Source: Ponticaulis sp.
GTDB taxonomy: Bacteria; Pseudomonadota; Alphaproteobacteria; Caulobacterales; Hyphomonadaceae
Direction of reading: 5' to 3'
Assembly: GCA_002723155.1 (NCBI GenBank)
Contig: PBNO01000010.1
Location: 62,001-126,000, forward strand
Length of the DNA: 64,000 bases
Below the pieces are notes generated by a model. That model was not told the origin of the DNA. It searched no databases and was given only the letters and a program-made list of their open reading frames with translations. The translations under genes and the position numbers were made by a program. This document shows, one piece after another, positions 8,459-18,297 of the stretch. The first letter of the stretch is position 1; each line of letters starts with the position of its first letter.

Positions 8459-11400
8459 TTAAAACTGAAAGCGGATGCTCGCGCCTGTATAGTTGGTTGT
8501 GCCTGTGTCTGTGACCTCGACATTGTATCCGAAGTTCAGCTGCGTGCGCTCACTGCCGCCGACGATAGACAGCCCCATGATCAGGGCATCGGAATCATCA
8601 TCGTCCGCATTCAGATAGAAAGAGCTGTCACTACCGCCATAGCTCACCTGTGTCGCAAACGGCGTACCTGACAGCCTTGAACGATAGCCGCCTTCCAGCT
8701 CTGCGCGGATGTCGCTTTCACCATAGCTGAACGTGGTGCCAATTCCGAGAATCGTGCTGGCGGTAAGGCGGTCTGTGGTGGCCGAACCCACATCCGCATT
8801 GAGAATTCCGCCTCCGCCGGTTTCCGTATATCCGTCCTGTGAAAGGGTGAGCCAGTCGAGTGCGACTTGCGGGTGGATGAAGATCGGGCCGAGATCAAAC
8901 TCGCTATCGGCGCTGGCGTTAAAGCTGGCAGACCAGCCATTCCATTCGCCTGTCGTGTCATAGCTGGTGCCGTTCGGGGTGGTGATGTCGCGGTGGGAAA
9001 AGAAGTTCAGTCGCGAGACCGTGCCTGCTGCGCGAAGGTTTACGCCCCCAAGCCGCTCACGCGCATAAACACCGGCATTGACAGCCGTTGTGGTGACGGG
9101 GTTGTTGCCGCCGGTCTTCTCTTCAAAATCGCCAGATGAAAAGCCCAGCAGAACCCCGACAGCATCAATATTGCCGAGCGGTCGATCGGCGCCGAGCGCC
9201 ATGCCGAAGCCGTCTCCGTTATAGCCCGGGGTGGCAGCAGACGTATCCGCATCAAGATTGAGGAAATATTCCTGTGCCCAGACCCGCATTCCGGCTTCGT
9301 TGTATGTGTCCAGCATGAGCAGGGAATCATCCAGTGCCTGGAAGATTGCCGTGGAGCCCGCCGCGATGAATGACGTGGATGCATCGGTGCGCTGTGGCAG
9401 GAGCAGATCGTAAAACTGGTTGAAATCAGCTTCGGTTGTCAGAGCGACAACCTGTGAGCCAAGCGCTGAATTGGTGGTGAAGATGTCCATTAGCGAATCC
9501 AGCGCTGCGTCCTGATTGGCATCAAGGCCAAGTTCGTCGGACGACTTGCGGGTGAAAACGAGATCCAGCGTGTCGACATCACCGTCAATGGCGGCGAGAT
9601 CCGTGGAGTAGAGCCATGGAATATTGGCGAGATCGACATCATCCAGACTGCCTTCAAAGACCAGATTACCCGATGTGATGAGCGTCTGTGAGGACAGCAC
9701 TTCCGGCAGCGAGGTGAGCACCGGTGCGATGCTGACATTTTCTGCGATATACGTGTCGCCCGAAACGGTCAGGATGGAGTCCGCTGCGTTATTCGGATCA
9801 AATTCGAATGTCAGAAGTGAATCGCCTGTCGCTGTCAGGCTGGTCAGAGTTGCTTCGGTGCCCTGAGCGATTGTGACGTCCGAGCCGGTGATGACGAGGT
9901 CCGGCGCGCTGTTCGTGGTGACGAGGCGACCATCGAACACAGAGCCGTCCGAGATGGATATCAGGCCGGTCGAGTTGGTGAAAATGAGATTTCCGGTCAG
10001 GCTGGCATCAATAATGGAGAGCTGCTGGTCACCTGTGCTGAAGCGAAGATTGCCAGCGATTTCACTATCGTCGAGCGTGAAGTCCGAATTGCCGGTTCCG
10101 AAATTGATATTCCCCGTAATGTCACCCGCTGTGACCGTGAAGCTGTCGTCGCCGCTGCCAAGCAGGATGGCGCCTGTGATGGCAGGCTGTGTGGCATCAT
10201 TCTCGTCTATGACGTCGTCTTCGTTGACGTCATCTGTCGGTGTTTCATACTCCTGAACGAAGGTAATGCCGCTTGTATTGGCTGAGAGATCTATCGCGAC
10301 GAGATCGCCGGTCGTTGTGGTGTCTGTTCCGTCAGAGTTGCGGCTGACTGCGACAATGCCCTGATTGGTGAACTCGGAGACGCTGCCGGAGGCATCGCGT
10401 ACACCATAGGTGTTTGCGGTCAGGCCAACCGTCGCCGTGCTAATCGTTCCGGTATTCAGGATGGATTGCAGATCGGCCCCGGCTTCAATATCGATACCCG
10501 CAGCATCATTGCCGATCTGGGTATAAGTCGTTGTGGTAATTGATCCGTCGTTCACCAGCCGCGGAAGGACGCTACCTTCGCCAATTGAGATGCTCGTGGC
10601 ATCGGCCTCATAGCTGACAGCTTTGATCGTGCCGGTGTTGAGAAATCCGCCCTCAATGATGGTCTGACCGTCTCCGGACTGTTCGCCTTCAATGCGCACC
10701 GCCGTCGCTTCGAAGCCGACATTCTGTCCGTATCCGCCAATCGCGCCGCGGTTGATCAGGCCATAGTCATAGTCAAAGACAGCGAGCGTTTCGGTAATAT
10801 CATCGTCGTCATCATCGTCCGTCGTGTCGCGGACTGTTTCGACGACAGTGCCGATTAAGAGGTCTCCGTCGGCCTCATTGTCGGCATCGGCCGAGATCAG
10901 AAGTGCCGGTCCGGAACCGTAGCTGTAGATCGTGCCTGTCGTTCGGTTCTCGTCATAATCTTCGATGGTGTCTTTGGTTTCGTCCTCTGAGTCTTCTTCA
11001 GAGATATAGTCGTCGACCGCGCCATTGATCAGAATCCCTCCATCGACACTACCGCCAATGATGACGGTCGCTGTGTTGTCGAGAATGGCGTCGGCATCGA
11101 GGCGATCTTCAACCGCTTCGGTGTCCTCATCCACATTGGACGGCAGAATATAGTTGGTTGCCGAGGTGCTCTCAAAACCGGTTGAGTAGACATAGCTTTC
11201 AACAGTGAATGCGCCGCCAATATCACCCTGCATATCGAGCGCAACCGCGTTTTCTCCCTGTGATGTAATGCTGGAGCTAATCAGTACATCGCCAGAAATG
11301 GCTTCCAGCGCCTCGATAGCAGTGGAGTCGTCGCCCAGAATGTAGACTGCGCCATCGATTGTGAGGTCACCGTCCAGCGCCGACTGCAAAGAAATACCAG

Positions 11401-11917
11401 CCGAGTTTTTGCCCTCAATGCTCATCTCCGAAGACGAACCGGTTGTGATGTTTCCGGTGTGTGTGCCACCGCTATTCAGCAAAATGCCGTAACGGTCTGT
11501 GCCGACGGCGAATGGACCGTCCGCGTCATCGTCGTCGTCTTCATCTTCGCGCGTGTAATCTTCGAGAATATAAATCGTGCCGTTATTGGTCACATCACCA
11601 GTGAAGCCCGGTTGGATGCGAATGCCGACAGAGCTGTCGGAATTATCGATCAGAATTGTGCCGTCATTGGTGACAGAATTGTCTGAGTCCAGCGTAACGG
11701 CGACAAAGCCGTCTGTGCCGTCGATCTCGATACTGCCGTCTTCTGTAATCGTTATGTCATCGGGTTGGCCATCGGCGATTGTGGAGGTCGAAACGCCGGT
11801 GGCGAGCGTTGTTTCGATGTCTTCTGCAAAGGCAAACGTCGACAGGCAGGTGGTGCAAAGCAGGGCGATTGAGAGCGTGCGAAAGGGGCCGCGCATACCC
11901 GAAATAGTGCGGTTCAT
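8459..11917 (-). CDS. autotransporter with beta-barrel C-terminus
   Basis: An 1152-residue type V secretion protein. A signal peptide (residues 1-31, ending FAFA) is followed by a passenger of about 830 residues made of short beta-helix-like repeats rich in 'NDGTI', 'NTGTI' and 'GDVL' motifs, as in PL2/AIDA-type passengers. Residues about 880-1152 form the autotransporter beta-barrel, with the expected terminal aromatic (GASIRFQF). Asp/Glu clusters are conspicuous (EDEDDDDDAD near 127; TTDDDDDDDIT near 370; NADDDDSD in the barrel) and could bind calcium. It starts 46 bases after an EF-hand lipoprotein gene, so the two are probably co-transcribed. Function of the passenger (adhesion or surface layer) is not readable. 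Confidence 0.88.
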   Translation of the reverse strand: MNRTISGMRGPFRTLSIALLCTTCLSTFAFAEDIETTLATGVSTSTIADGQPDDITITEDGSIEIDGTDGFVAVTLDSDNSVTNDGTILIDNSDSSVGIRIQPGFTGDVTNNGTIYILEDYTREDEDDDDDADGPFAVGTDRYGILLNSGGTHTGNITTGSSSEMSIEGKNSAGISLQSALDGDLTIDGAVYILGDDSTAIEALEAISGDVLISSSITSQGENAVALDMQGDIGGAFTVESYVYSTGFESTSATNYILPSNVDEDTEAVEDRLDADAILDNTATVIIGGSVDGGILINGAVDDYISEEDSEDETKDTIEDYDENRTTGTIYSYGSGPALLISADADNEADGDLLIGTVVETVRDTTDDDDDDDITETLAVFDYDYGLINRGAIGGYGQNVGFEATAVRIEGEQSGDGQTIIEGGFLNTGTIKAVSYEADATSISIGEGSVLPRLVNDGSITTTTYTQIGNDAAGIDIEAGADLQSILNTGTISTATVGLTANTYGVRDASGSVSEFTNQGIVAVSRNSDGTDTTTTGDLVAIDLSANTSGITFVQEYETPTDDVNEDDVIDENDATQPAITGAILLGSGDDSFTVTAGDITGNINFGTGNSDFTLDDSEIAGNLRFSTGDQQLSIIDASLTGNLIFTNSTGLISISDGSVFDGRLVTTNSAPDLVITGSDVTIAQGTEATLTSLTATGDSLLTFEFDPNNAADSILTVSGDTYIAENVSIAPVLTSLPEVLSSQTLITSGNLVFEGSLDDVDLANIPWLYSTDLAAIDGDVDTLDLVFTRKSSDELGLDANQDAALDSLMDIFTTNSALGSQVVALTTEADFNQFYDLLLPQRTDASTSFIAAGSTAIFQALDDSLLMLDTYNEAGMRVWAQEYFLNLDADTSAATPGYNGDGFGMALGADRPLGNIDAVGVLLGFSSGDFEEKTGGNNPVTTTAVNAGVYARERLGGVNLRAAGTVSRLNFFSHRDITTPNGTSYDTTGEWNGWSASFNASADSEFDLGPIFIHPQVALDWLTLSQDGYTETGGGGILNADVGSATTDRLTASTILGIGTTFSYGESDIRAELEGGYRSRLSGTPFATQVSYGGSDSSFYLNADDDDSDALIMGLSIVGGSERTQLNFGYNVEVTDTGTTNYTGASIRFQF

Positions 11918-11962
11918 TGAGGTGGTCCTGATAAATTCTGGGGAGTGTGGAGGTGTTACCGG

Positions 11963-12532
11963 TTATCCGCGTCCGCCCGGGGGAGGGCGATCACCGCCAC
12001 GTCCGCCAGGGCCGCCCGCACCGCCGCGATTTCCGCCCGGCTGCATCTGGCGTTCGGGTATGCGCACCAGAAGTTCGGCGCGGGTCAGCTCGCCATCTTC
12101 GTTTTTATCCAGACGTGCAAATTCGCGAATGAGGCCTTCGGCAAATTCGGGCTCGCTGATCGCGCCATCAAGATTGGTGTCAAAACTGATACGGTTCGGA
12201 AGGGCATCCTCCGCACCGAGATGGGTTTCTGCCCAGCGACCATAAGCAATTGCGCCAATCGTACCGGACTCGCCCGGCTGAAGGCTTTGCCAGAGCGTTT
12301 GCGTGGCCGTATCGAGCTCACCGCGTGTGAGAATGGTATCCCGGTTTGCATCACTCTCAATGAACAGGAAGGCGACAGGCTGGGCGATCAGGCCGCCTTG
12401 TAGTTCACTTCGCATCTGGCGCTGTTCGCCGGGAGGCGGACCGCCGCGACCTTGCGGGCCGCGCTGGGATGCGCACGCGCCCAGAAGTGAAAGGGCGGTT
12501 AGCCCCGTGATGAGTTTCAGCCCGTATGGCAT
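11963..12532 (-). CDS. EF-hand calcium-binding lipoprotein
   Basis: A 189-residue lipoprotein: signal peptide with lipobox LLGAC, lipidated Cys near residue 20. Three EF-hand-type loops follow: DANRDTILTRGE near 80, DTNLDGAISEPE near 136 and DKNEDGELTRAE near 155. The second and third carry Asp at positions 1, 3 and 5 and an acidic residue at 12, so they are likely Ca2+ binders. Gly/Pro-rich low-complexity segments (GPQGRGGPPPGE; C-terminal GGNRGGAGGPGGRGG) flank the domain. The AAGGAG ribosome binding site supports the start. Directly upstream of the autotransporter gene, which has many acidic loops; a joint role in Ca-dependent surface assembly is an inference. Confidence 0.85.
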   Translation of the reverse strand: MPYGLKLITGLTALSLLGACASQRGPQGRGGPPPGEQRQMRSELQGGLIAQPVAFLFIESDANRDTILTRGELDTATQTLWQSLQPGESGTIGAIAYGRWAETHLGAEDALPNRISFDTNLDGAISEPEFAEGLIREFARLDKNEDGELTRAELLVRIPERQMQPGGNRGGAGGPGGRGGDRPPPGGRG

Positions 12533-12685
12533 GATCAGCTCCTTCTTTGCTCGGGCTGATACGGGCGTAGAAAACGGGCTCCGTCGAAAAATATCGCTTA
12601 AAAAATATTTATTATATTACAGTCGGGTAAGTGTGCTTTTAGCTGAATATGTTCAGTTTTTATAGCGCCTTGATAAACACCGGTT

Positions 12686-12700
12686 TTAACGTTTGGTTAA
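12686..12700 (+). promoter_or_regulatory. CtrA-type site TTAA-N7-TTAA
   Basis: TTAACGTTTGGTTAA matches the full CtrA consensus TTAA-N7-TTAA. It ends 24 bases before the nuclease-like gene start, where CtrA would overlap a promoter or leader. Binding is an inference from the motif alone. Confidence 0.5.
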
Positions 12701-12724
12701 TGCCTCAGGCGCAGCTTGCAGCGC

Positions 12725-13186
12725 ATGCGATGGATTTACTGGGCCATATTTCTGGGCGTTCTCGCCTTTGCCGCTTCGGCGACGACTGACCGTTCGGGCA
12801 ACGCCCGGATGGCGGAAAATATCTATTGGTCAGATGGCGATTCCGGCCGGATTGATGGCCAGCCGTTTCGTCTGGCAAATGTGGACTCTCCGGAAACCGG
12901 CGGTGTCGGTGCAAGAGGCGGCGCACGGTGCGAGGCCGAACGCGAGATCGGCTATGAGGCTAAGGAATTCATCGTCGCGCTTACCCGTAGTGCGGATGTG
13001 CAGATCGCTCATTCCTATGGCGAGGACCGTTATGGTCGTCTCGTCGTCGATCTGACCGTGAACGGGCGTAGCCTTGCGGAGATCGGCATGGAGGCCGGGC
13101 ATTACCAGCCATGGCCTCACCGGGGGCAGCGCGCCCTTGCACCCAAGCCTGACTGGTGCGGCCAGCTCATGGCATCTCTCGACTAA
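12725..13186 (+). CDS. thermonuclease-like (SNase-fold) exported protein
   Basis: A 153-residue protein with an N-terminal membrane segment or uncleaved signal (IYWAIFLGVLAFAASA) and a staphylococcal-nuclease-like domain. The DGDSGRIDGQPFRLANVDSPE stretch (shortened: FRLANVDSPET) supplies the Asp, Arg and Glu that correspond to the SNase active site, and YGEDRYGRLVVDL supplies the second Arg. It could be a true Ca-dependent nuclease or a member of the many SNase-like proteins of unknown substrate. A TTG at 12716 in the same frame is an alternative start. The C-terminus is shorter than in secreted SNases. A CtrA-type site lies just upstream. Its stop abuts the stop of the convergent BrkB-family gene with no base between. 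Confidence 0.75.
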   Translation: MRWIYWAIFLGVLAFAASATTDRSGNARMAENIYWSDGDSGRIDGQPFRLANVDSPETGGVGARGGARCEAEREIGYEAKEFIVALTRSADVQIAHSYGEDRYGRLVVDLTVNGRSLAEIGMEAGHYQPWPHRGQRALAPKPDWCGQLMASLD

Positions 13187-14209
13187 TTATAGATCAGGTC
13201 GCATCGCGACAGTGTCGGCAACGACGGCATTGCGCTCACCGAGCGGTGCTGGCTCGCCGGTTGTCGTATCGCAGATGATTTCACGCTCCAGCTCGGAATT
13301 CAGTTCCGCGCCGACGAGTACGATCAGATAGGTCCAGTGCAACCATAAGAGCAGCACGATGATCGCGCCGAACGAGCCATAAACCGCGTCGAAATTCGCA
13401 AAGTTCGAGATGTAGAGCGAGAAGAGCGCAGATGCGCCGAGCCATGCGAGTGTCGCAAAGAGGGAGCCCGGCACAACCCAGTTCCATCGCGCAAGGCTAC
13501 GCGACGGTGCACGCCTGTAGAGGATGAAAAGCGCGGCGAAAAAGGTGAATGCCAGAAGCGGCCAGCGCAGAATGGTAAGCGTCGCTTCAAACGCGCCGCC
13601 AAAGCCGAAAAGGCTGAGCAGTACCGGCACGACGGAAATCAGAAGCTGGGCGAAAACGAGCACCAGAATCGCCAGAAGCGTGAAGCCCATAATCCGCAGA
13701 TTGAGGCTCAGAAAGCTGCGGTCTTCCGTTTCGTCATAGACAATGTTCATCGCGTTCAGCACGGCGCGCATGGCGTTGGCCGAAGACCATATGGCAATGA
13801 AAACCGAAACGGCGAGACCAAGACTAAGCGCGGGCTCGGAAGACTGGGTGATCTCCATCATCCGGTCGCGCAGGAAGGTTGCGCCGTCGCCCGGAATGAT
13901 CACGAAGAGCAGCTCGAAATGGTTGGCAGCCTGCGTTGCGTCAGCGAGCAGCCCGTAAAGCAGCACGACCGATGTGAGCAGCGGGACAAGCGCCATCAGC
14001 GTGAAAAAAGAACAGCCCGCAGCGACGACAGCGAGGTTATCGCGCCCGAATTTTACCGCGACACGTTTCAGAACGTTCCACCAGGCTTTGGGCGGTAATT
14101 TGAACGGATTTCCTGCGCTTTTCAGCTCGTTTTCCATGCTCGCATGAGGCGGATAACCGGTTTCATGCTGGTCGGAATTTTCGATATCGGAGTCGGATGC
14201 GGTTTGCAT
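13187..14209 (-). CDS. YihY/BrkB-family membrane protein
   Basis: A 340-residue inner-membrane protein of the YihY/virulence factor BrkB family (UPF0761). Six or so hydrophobic segments begin near residue 58 (DNLAVVAAGCSFFTLMALVP) and include the conserved RSLARWNWVVPGSLFATLAW and 'VYGSFGAIIVLLLWL' regions. The N-terminal 45 residues are acidic and cytoplasmic. The family was once called RNase BN by mistake; its true function is unknown, with permease or lipid-related roles proposed. No strong ribosome binding site precedes 14209; an ATG at 14137 (MENELKS) is an alternative. It is a single-gene unit, downstream of putP beyond a terminator. Confidence 0.85.
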   Translation of the reverse strand: MQTASDSDIENSDQHETGYPPHASMENELKSAGNPFKLPPKAWWNVLKRVAVKFGRDNLAVVAAGCSFFTLMALVPLLTSVVLLYGLLADATQAANHFELLFVIIPGDGATFLRDRMMEITQSSEPALSLGLAVSVFIAIWSSANAMRAVLNAMNIVYDETEDRSFLSLNLRIMGFTLLAILVLVFAQLLISVVPVLLSLFGFGGAFEATLTILRWPLLAFTFFAALFILYRRAPSRSLARWNWVVPGSLFATLAWLGASALFSLYISNFANFDAVYGSFGAIIVLLLWLHWTYLIVLVGAELNSELEREIICDTTTGEPAPLGERNAVVADTVAMRPDL

Positions 14210-14256
14210 ATCAGGAAGACAACGCGCAAGCGGCGCAACGGTTCTCTGGAAAATGA

Positions 14257-14285
14257 AAAAGCCCCGCCAGAAAGACGGGGCTTTT
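14257..14285 (-). terminator. intrinsic terminator of putP
   Basis: AAAAGCCCCG/CGGGGCTTTT, a 10-bp stem followed on the minus strand by a run of T, 22 bases past the putP stop. Confidence 0.88.
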
Positions 14286-14307
14286 ACAAAGTGTGTTGTG
14301 TCTCGGA

Positions 14308-15879
14308 TCAGATGATCGAGCCAATGCCCTTACCGTGAACTTCGTCCATGGTTTCTTCCATGGCAGAGAATTCAGCGAGGACTTCCTCTTTCGGCTTGCC
14401 GGACACCATGGAAACCACGACGCCTGCAATGGCCGAGAAGGCAACGCCCGGGATCATCGCATAGATGAGGCTTTCGAGCGGCGCGCCATCGAGAATTGGC
14501 ACATAGAGCCAGACGAGCACGGTCACCGCGCCAACAATCATGGAGGCCAGCGCGCCATTACGCGTATAGCCCTTCCAGAAGAGGCTCAGCACGACCAACG
14601 GGCCGAAGGCAGAACCAAAGCCTGCCCACGCGTTGGAGACGAGACCCAGGATAGAGCTGTCAGGGTTCCATGCGAGCGCAATTGCCACCACAGACACACC
14701 AACCGTCGTCAGACGGCCAATCGTCACCAGAAGGCCCTGAGGCGCGTCCTTGTTGAAGAATGTCTTGTAGATGTCCTCTGTCAGCGAGCTGGAAGACACT
14801 AGCAGCTGGGAGGAAATCGTGGACATGATCGCCGCGAGAATAGCTGCCAGCAGGAAGCCGGACACGAGCGGGTGGAACAGGGTCTGCGAGAGAAGGATGA
14901 AGATCGTCTCGTTATCGCGCAGATTTTCCTGAAGCCCGTTTTCATTGACGTAAGCGACGCCAACAATACCCACCAGAACCGCACCAATCACGGTAAAGAG
15001 CATCCAGCTCATGCCGATGTAACGCGCTGTTGCGACGTCTTTCAGGGACCGGATTGCCATGAAACGGACAATGATGTGCGGCTGACCGAAATAGCCAAGA
15101 CCCCATGCCATGAGCGAGGCGAAGCCAAGCCCTGTCATGCCATCAAACCAGTTGAAGAAGCCCTCACGTGTAGGACCATCCGAGCCGTCGATGTCTGTAA
15201 ATGGCGGCGCTGTCGCGACCGTTTGTGCGATTGCATCCGTGCTGCCGTTAAAGTGCATATAGCAGACGATCGGCACGAGAATGAGCGCAAGGAACATGAT
15301 GCAGCCCTGCACAAAGTCTGTCAGGGACACCGCAAGGAAGCCGCCCACAACCGTGTAGGCCAGAACCACACCAGCGGTCACAAACAGACCCATCTGGTAG
15401 TTCATACCAAAGCTTTCAGCGAACAGCTTGCCGCCGGATACAATGCCGGCAGAGGTGTAAACCGTGAAGAAGACAATGATCACCAGCGCCGAGATGAGGC
15501 GCAGAATGTGGGAATTGTCGTGGAAGCGGTTCTCAAAGAAATCCGGTAGCGTGATCGAGTCTTTGGCGATCTCGGTATAGATGCGCAGGCGCGGCGCCAC
15601 GAAGCGATAGTTCAGATAGGCGCCAATGGTCAGGCCAACGGCGATCCAGGCTTGCCCTACGCCTGCCAAATAAACCGCGCCGGGCAGGCCCATCAGCATC
15701 CAGCCGGACATATCAGATGCGCCCGCAGAGAGCGCGCCGACAGCCGGGTGAAGCTTACGGCCACCGAGCATGTATTCGTTCAGGTCAGACGTTGATTCCC
15801 TGTATGCGTAGAGGCCAATGCCCAGCATCAAAAGGAAGTAGGCGCCTAGCGATACCATTTCGAAAATGTTGATCGTCAT
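14308..15879 (-). CDS. putP: sodium/proline symporter
   Basis: A 523-residue sodium:solute symporter of the SSF family, PutP type. About thirteen membrane segments begin at residue 8. Family signatures are seen: GGFLAVSLTDFVQGCIMF near residue 180 and YFGQPHIIVRFMAIRSLKDV near 263. The conserved 'GASDMSGWMLMGLPGAVYL' segment near 53-71 carries the Asp used for Na+ coupling in E. coli PutP. It imports L-proline with Na+. It lies directly downstream of proC-proA on the same strand, separated by a terminator, so uptake and synthesis of proline are clustered. No putA is present, which argues for an osmoprotective rather than catabolic use; this is inference. Confidence 0.93.
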   Translation of the reverse strand: MTINIFEMVSLGAYFLLMLGIGLYAYRESTSDLNEYMLGGRKLHPAVGALSAGASDMSGWMLMGLPGAVYLAGVGQAWIAVGLTIGAYLNYRFVAPRLRIYTEIAKDSITLPDFFENRFHDNSHILRLISALVIIVFFTVYTSAGIVSGGKLFAESFGMNYQMGLFVTAGVVLAYTVVGGFLAVSLTDFVQGCIMFLALILVPIVCYMHFNGSTDAIAQTVATAPPFTDIDGSDGPTREGFFNWFDGMTGLGFASLMAWGLGYFGQPHIIVRFMAIRSLKDVATARYIGMSWMLFTVIGAVLVGIVGVAYVNENGLQENLRDNETIFILLSQTLFHPLVSGFLLAAILAAIMSTISSQLLVSSSSLTEDIYKTFFNKDAPQGLLVTIGRLTTVGVSVVAIALAWNPDSSILGLVSNAWAGFGSAFGPLVVLSLFWKGYTRNGALASMIVGAVTVLVWLYVPILDGAPLESLIYAMIPGVAFSAIAGVVVSMVSGKPKEEVLAEFSAMEETMDEVHGKGIGSII

Positions 15880-15929
15880 GTCGTTTGGTCAGCCCCTCAT
15901 ATGGTTCTTCATAATCGTCGGATTGGAAA

Positions 15930-15950
15930 AAGGGCGCTTGTGGCGCCCTT
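15930..15950 (-). terminator. intrinsic terminator of proA
   Basis: AAGGGCGC/GCGCCCTT stem with a 5-base loop and a following T-tract on the minus strand, 15 bases after the proA stop. It separates proC-proA from putP. Confidence 0.88.
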
Positions 15951-15964
15951 CTTTGGAATGGTGG

Positions 15965-17230
15965 TTACGGGCGGGTCTGGCCCGAGCCGTGCACCAGATA
16001 TTTGAAGCTTGTCAGCTGTTCGAGACCTACCGGGCCACGCGCATGCATCTTGCCTGTCGCGATACCGATTTCGGCACCCATGCCGAACTCGCCGCCATCT
16101 GCAAACTGCGTGGAGGCGTTGTGCATGACAATCGCGCTATCGACTTCCTGCTGGAAACGGCGCGCTGCAGCTTCGTCTTCAGCCATGATGGAATCTGTGT
16201 GAGCAGACGAGTGGGCTTTGACGTGAGCAATGCCCTCATCAATGCCGTCGACGACTTTCACAGACAGAATAGCGTCGAGGAATTCTGTGTCGAAATCTTC
16301 TTCGTTTGCCGCAATGACGCGTGGATCGATGGCTTGTGCAGCAGCATCTCCGCGGAATTCACATTCCGGCATATTGTCGAGAAGTTTCGGCAGAATATCG
16401 CCTGCAATCGCTTTATCCAGCACAAGGCTCTCTGTCGCGCCACAAACGCCCAGACGGCGAAGCTTGGCGTTACGGACAACGTCTTTAGCTTTGTCGAGAT
16501 CAGCGGACTCGTGAACGTAGATATGGCAGTTGCCATCAAGGTGGAGAAGCGTCGGCACAGCAGCCTGATCGCGTACCAGTTCAACCAGGCCACGGCCACC
16601 GCGTGGGATGACAAGGTCGACATATTTGGTGCAACGCAGAAGCGCTGTTACAGCCTGCCGGTCCGGAATGCCAATTGTCTGGACCGCATGCTCTGGCAGA
16701 CCTGCTTCTTTCAGGCCTTTGGCGAGGCATTCCACAATCACTTTGGTGGAGTGCTGGCTGTCTGAACCGCCACGCAGAATGACTGCGTTACCAGACTTCA
16801 GGCAAAGCGCACTGGCGTCAGAGCCGACATTAGGGCGGGACTCATAAATCATGCCGATCACGCCGAGCGGCACTGCAACGCGTTCAATGCGCAGACCATT
16901 CGGGCGATCAAATTGCGCCAGCTGGCGGCCGACCGGATCTGGCAGTTCTGCAATATCTTCCAGCGCCTTGGCCATGCCCTCAATGCGCTCTTCATTCAGC
17001 ATGAGGCGGTCAATAAAGGAGTCCAGCTTGCCGGCGTCTTTGGCATAGGCGACGTCTTTTTCGTTCGCAGCGATCAGCTCGGGCGTTGCCGCGCGGAGGT
17101 TCGCAGCAGACTTACGCAGAGCGTCGTTTTTCTGTTCTGTTGTCGCCGTGAGGAGGCCTTGCGCCGCCGCTTTCGCGCGGGCGCCCAGCTCGTCCACATA
17201 GGCTTCAATTTTCTTGTCGAGCGTACTCAT
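15965..17230 (-). CDS. proA: glutamate-5-semialdehyde dehydrogenase (gamma-glutamyl phosphate reductase)
   Basis: A 421-residue NADPH-dependent enzyme, second step of proline synthesis, converting gamma-glutamyl phosphate to glutamate 5-semialdehyde. The aldehyde-dehydrogenase fold is full length. The catalytic cysteine is Cys263 in '[16 protein letters not shown]', and the '[21 protein letters not shown]' region (shortened: [17 protein letters not shown]) is the typical ProA nucleotide-binding signature. The ATG at 17230 follows AGGAA at good spacing. It lies 38 bases after proC on the same strand and probably forms an operon with it; the partner kinase gene proB is divergent across a 200-base gap. 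Cytoplasmic; expected to work as a complex with ProB to channel the labile phosphate. Confidence 0.96.
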   Translation of the reverse strand: MSTLDKKIEAYVDELGARAKAAAQGLLTATTEQKNDALRKSAANLRAATPELIAANEKDVAYAKDAGKLDSFIDRLMLNEERIEGMAKALEDIAELPDPVGRQLAQFDRPNGLRIERVAVPLGVIGMIYESRPNVGSDASALCLKSGNAVILRGGSDSQHSTKVIVECLAKGLKEAGLPEHAVQTIGIPDRQAVTALLRCTKYVDLVIPRGGRGLVELVRDQAAVPTLLHLDGNCHIYVHESADLDKAKDVVRNAKLRRLGVCGATESLVLDKAIAGDILPKLLDNMPECEFRGDAAAQAIDPRVIAANEEDFDTEFLDAILSVKVVDGIDEGIAHVKAHSSAHTDSIMAEDEAAARRFQQEVDSAIVMHNASTQFADGGEFGMGAEIGIATGKMHARGPVGLEQLTSFKYLVHGSGQTRP

Positions 17231-17268
17231 AATAATTTCCTGATCGGTATTCTGTGTGTTTAGCAGGT

Positions 17269-18084
17269 TTAGCGGAGCTCTACAGCCCTGTTATACGCGG
17301 CCTGCGTCGTGTCTGCGAATAGCTGACGAAGCGTATCTTCGCGCATCAACTGTTCGAGACCTGCCTGTGTTGTGCCGTTTTTGCTGGTGACGGACTTGCG
17401 AAGATCTTCCAGCGTTTTTTCGCTTTGTTCAGCCATGGCCGCCGTGCCGAGCACAGTGCCGATGGCGAGCATGCGCGCATCTTCTTCCTCAAAGCCGAGA
17501 TCCATCGCCGCCATCGCAAACAGGCGAAGCACTTCGAAGAAATAACCCGGCCCGGAACCCGCAATAGCGGTGAAACGGTCGATCTTGTCTTCTTCATCAA
17601 GCCAGATGAACTTGCCGTTATTCGTCGCCATGGCGTCGATAACAGCTTTGTCGGCGTCACTGCACTTGTCGTTTCCATAGAGAGCAGACAGGCCAAGCTT
17701 CACGGAAGCTGGCATGTTCGGCATCATGCGGACAATCGGCCGTTCGCCAAGGTAAGACTGCAGCGTGTTCATCGACGTGCCCGCAGCAATAGATAGAACA
17801 AGGCAGTCTGTACGCATGAGGTGCGGGGCATTCTTGATGACGTCTTCAATAAGCTGGGGCTTCACTGCGATGACGATCAGATCGAAATCGCTGTCTTTTA
17901 CATCTTCAGCAGAGCCGTAAACCGTCACATCGTCGGCAATGACAGGTTTGGCGGGGTCAACAACGGTGAACTCGATGTTTTCGACTTCATTCCAGCCGGA
18001 GATAAGGGCCTGGCCCATATTTCCGCAGCCGAACATGAGGGCTTTTTTCGTTTGAGTTCCGGTCGAGCCAGACAAGTCATTCAT
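17269..18084 (-). CDS. proC: pyrroline-5-carboxylate reductase
   Basis: A 271-residue enzyme for the last step of proline synthesis, reducing pyrroline-5-carboxylate with NAD(P)H. The N-terminal Rossmann loop is [15 protein letters not shown]; the C-terminal dimerisation half holds the ProC signature '[15 protein letters not shown]' and 'GTVLGTAAM'. The ATG at 18084 is chosen because a GGAA element sits eight bases upstream; an in-frame ATG at 18105 would add seven residues. First gene of the proC-proA unit, divergent from proB. The arrangement places three proline genes within 3.5 kb together with a MarR-type regulator and PutP. Confidence 0.95.
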   Translation of the reverse strand: MNDLSGSTGTQTKKALMFGCGNMGQALISGWNEVENIEFTVVDPAKPVIADDVTVYGSAEDVKDSDFDLIVIAVKPQLIEDVIKNAPHLMRTDCLVLSIAAGTSMNTLQSYLGERPIVRMMPNMPASVKLGLSALYGNDKCSDADKAVIDAMATNNGKFIWLDEEDKIDRFTAIAGSGPGYFFEVLRLFAMAAMDLGFEEEDARMLAIGTVLGTAAMAEQSEKTLEDLRKSVTSKNGTTQAGLEQLMREDTLRQLFADTTQAAYNRAVELR

Positions 18085-18297
18085 ATGTGTGTTTCCGTTT
18101 TGCATCTTGCAGATATAGTTAGTGTTCTAAGTATTCAAGAGGCGGAAGGTTCCCAAATAATTGGGCCTGAAATGCCGTTAATCGCGGCTTAGCACAAATT
18201 TCAGAGAAAGGAATGGGGAACATAGCGGGTGCTGAGGGGTTGTTTCCACAAGGGACCCCCTCTAGATAGTCCCGCAAGAAACTTTGAGGAGAAAGTA

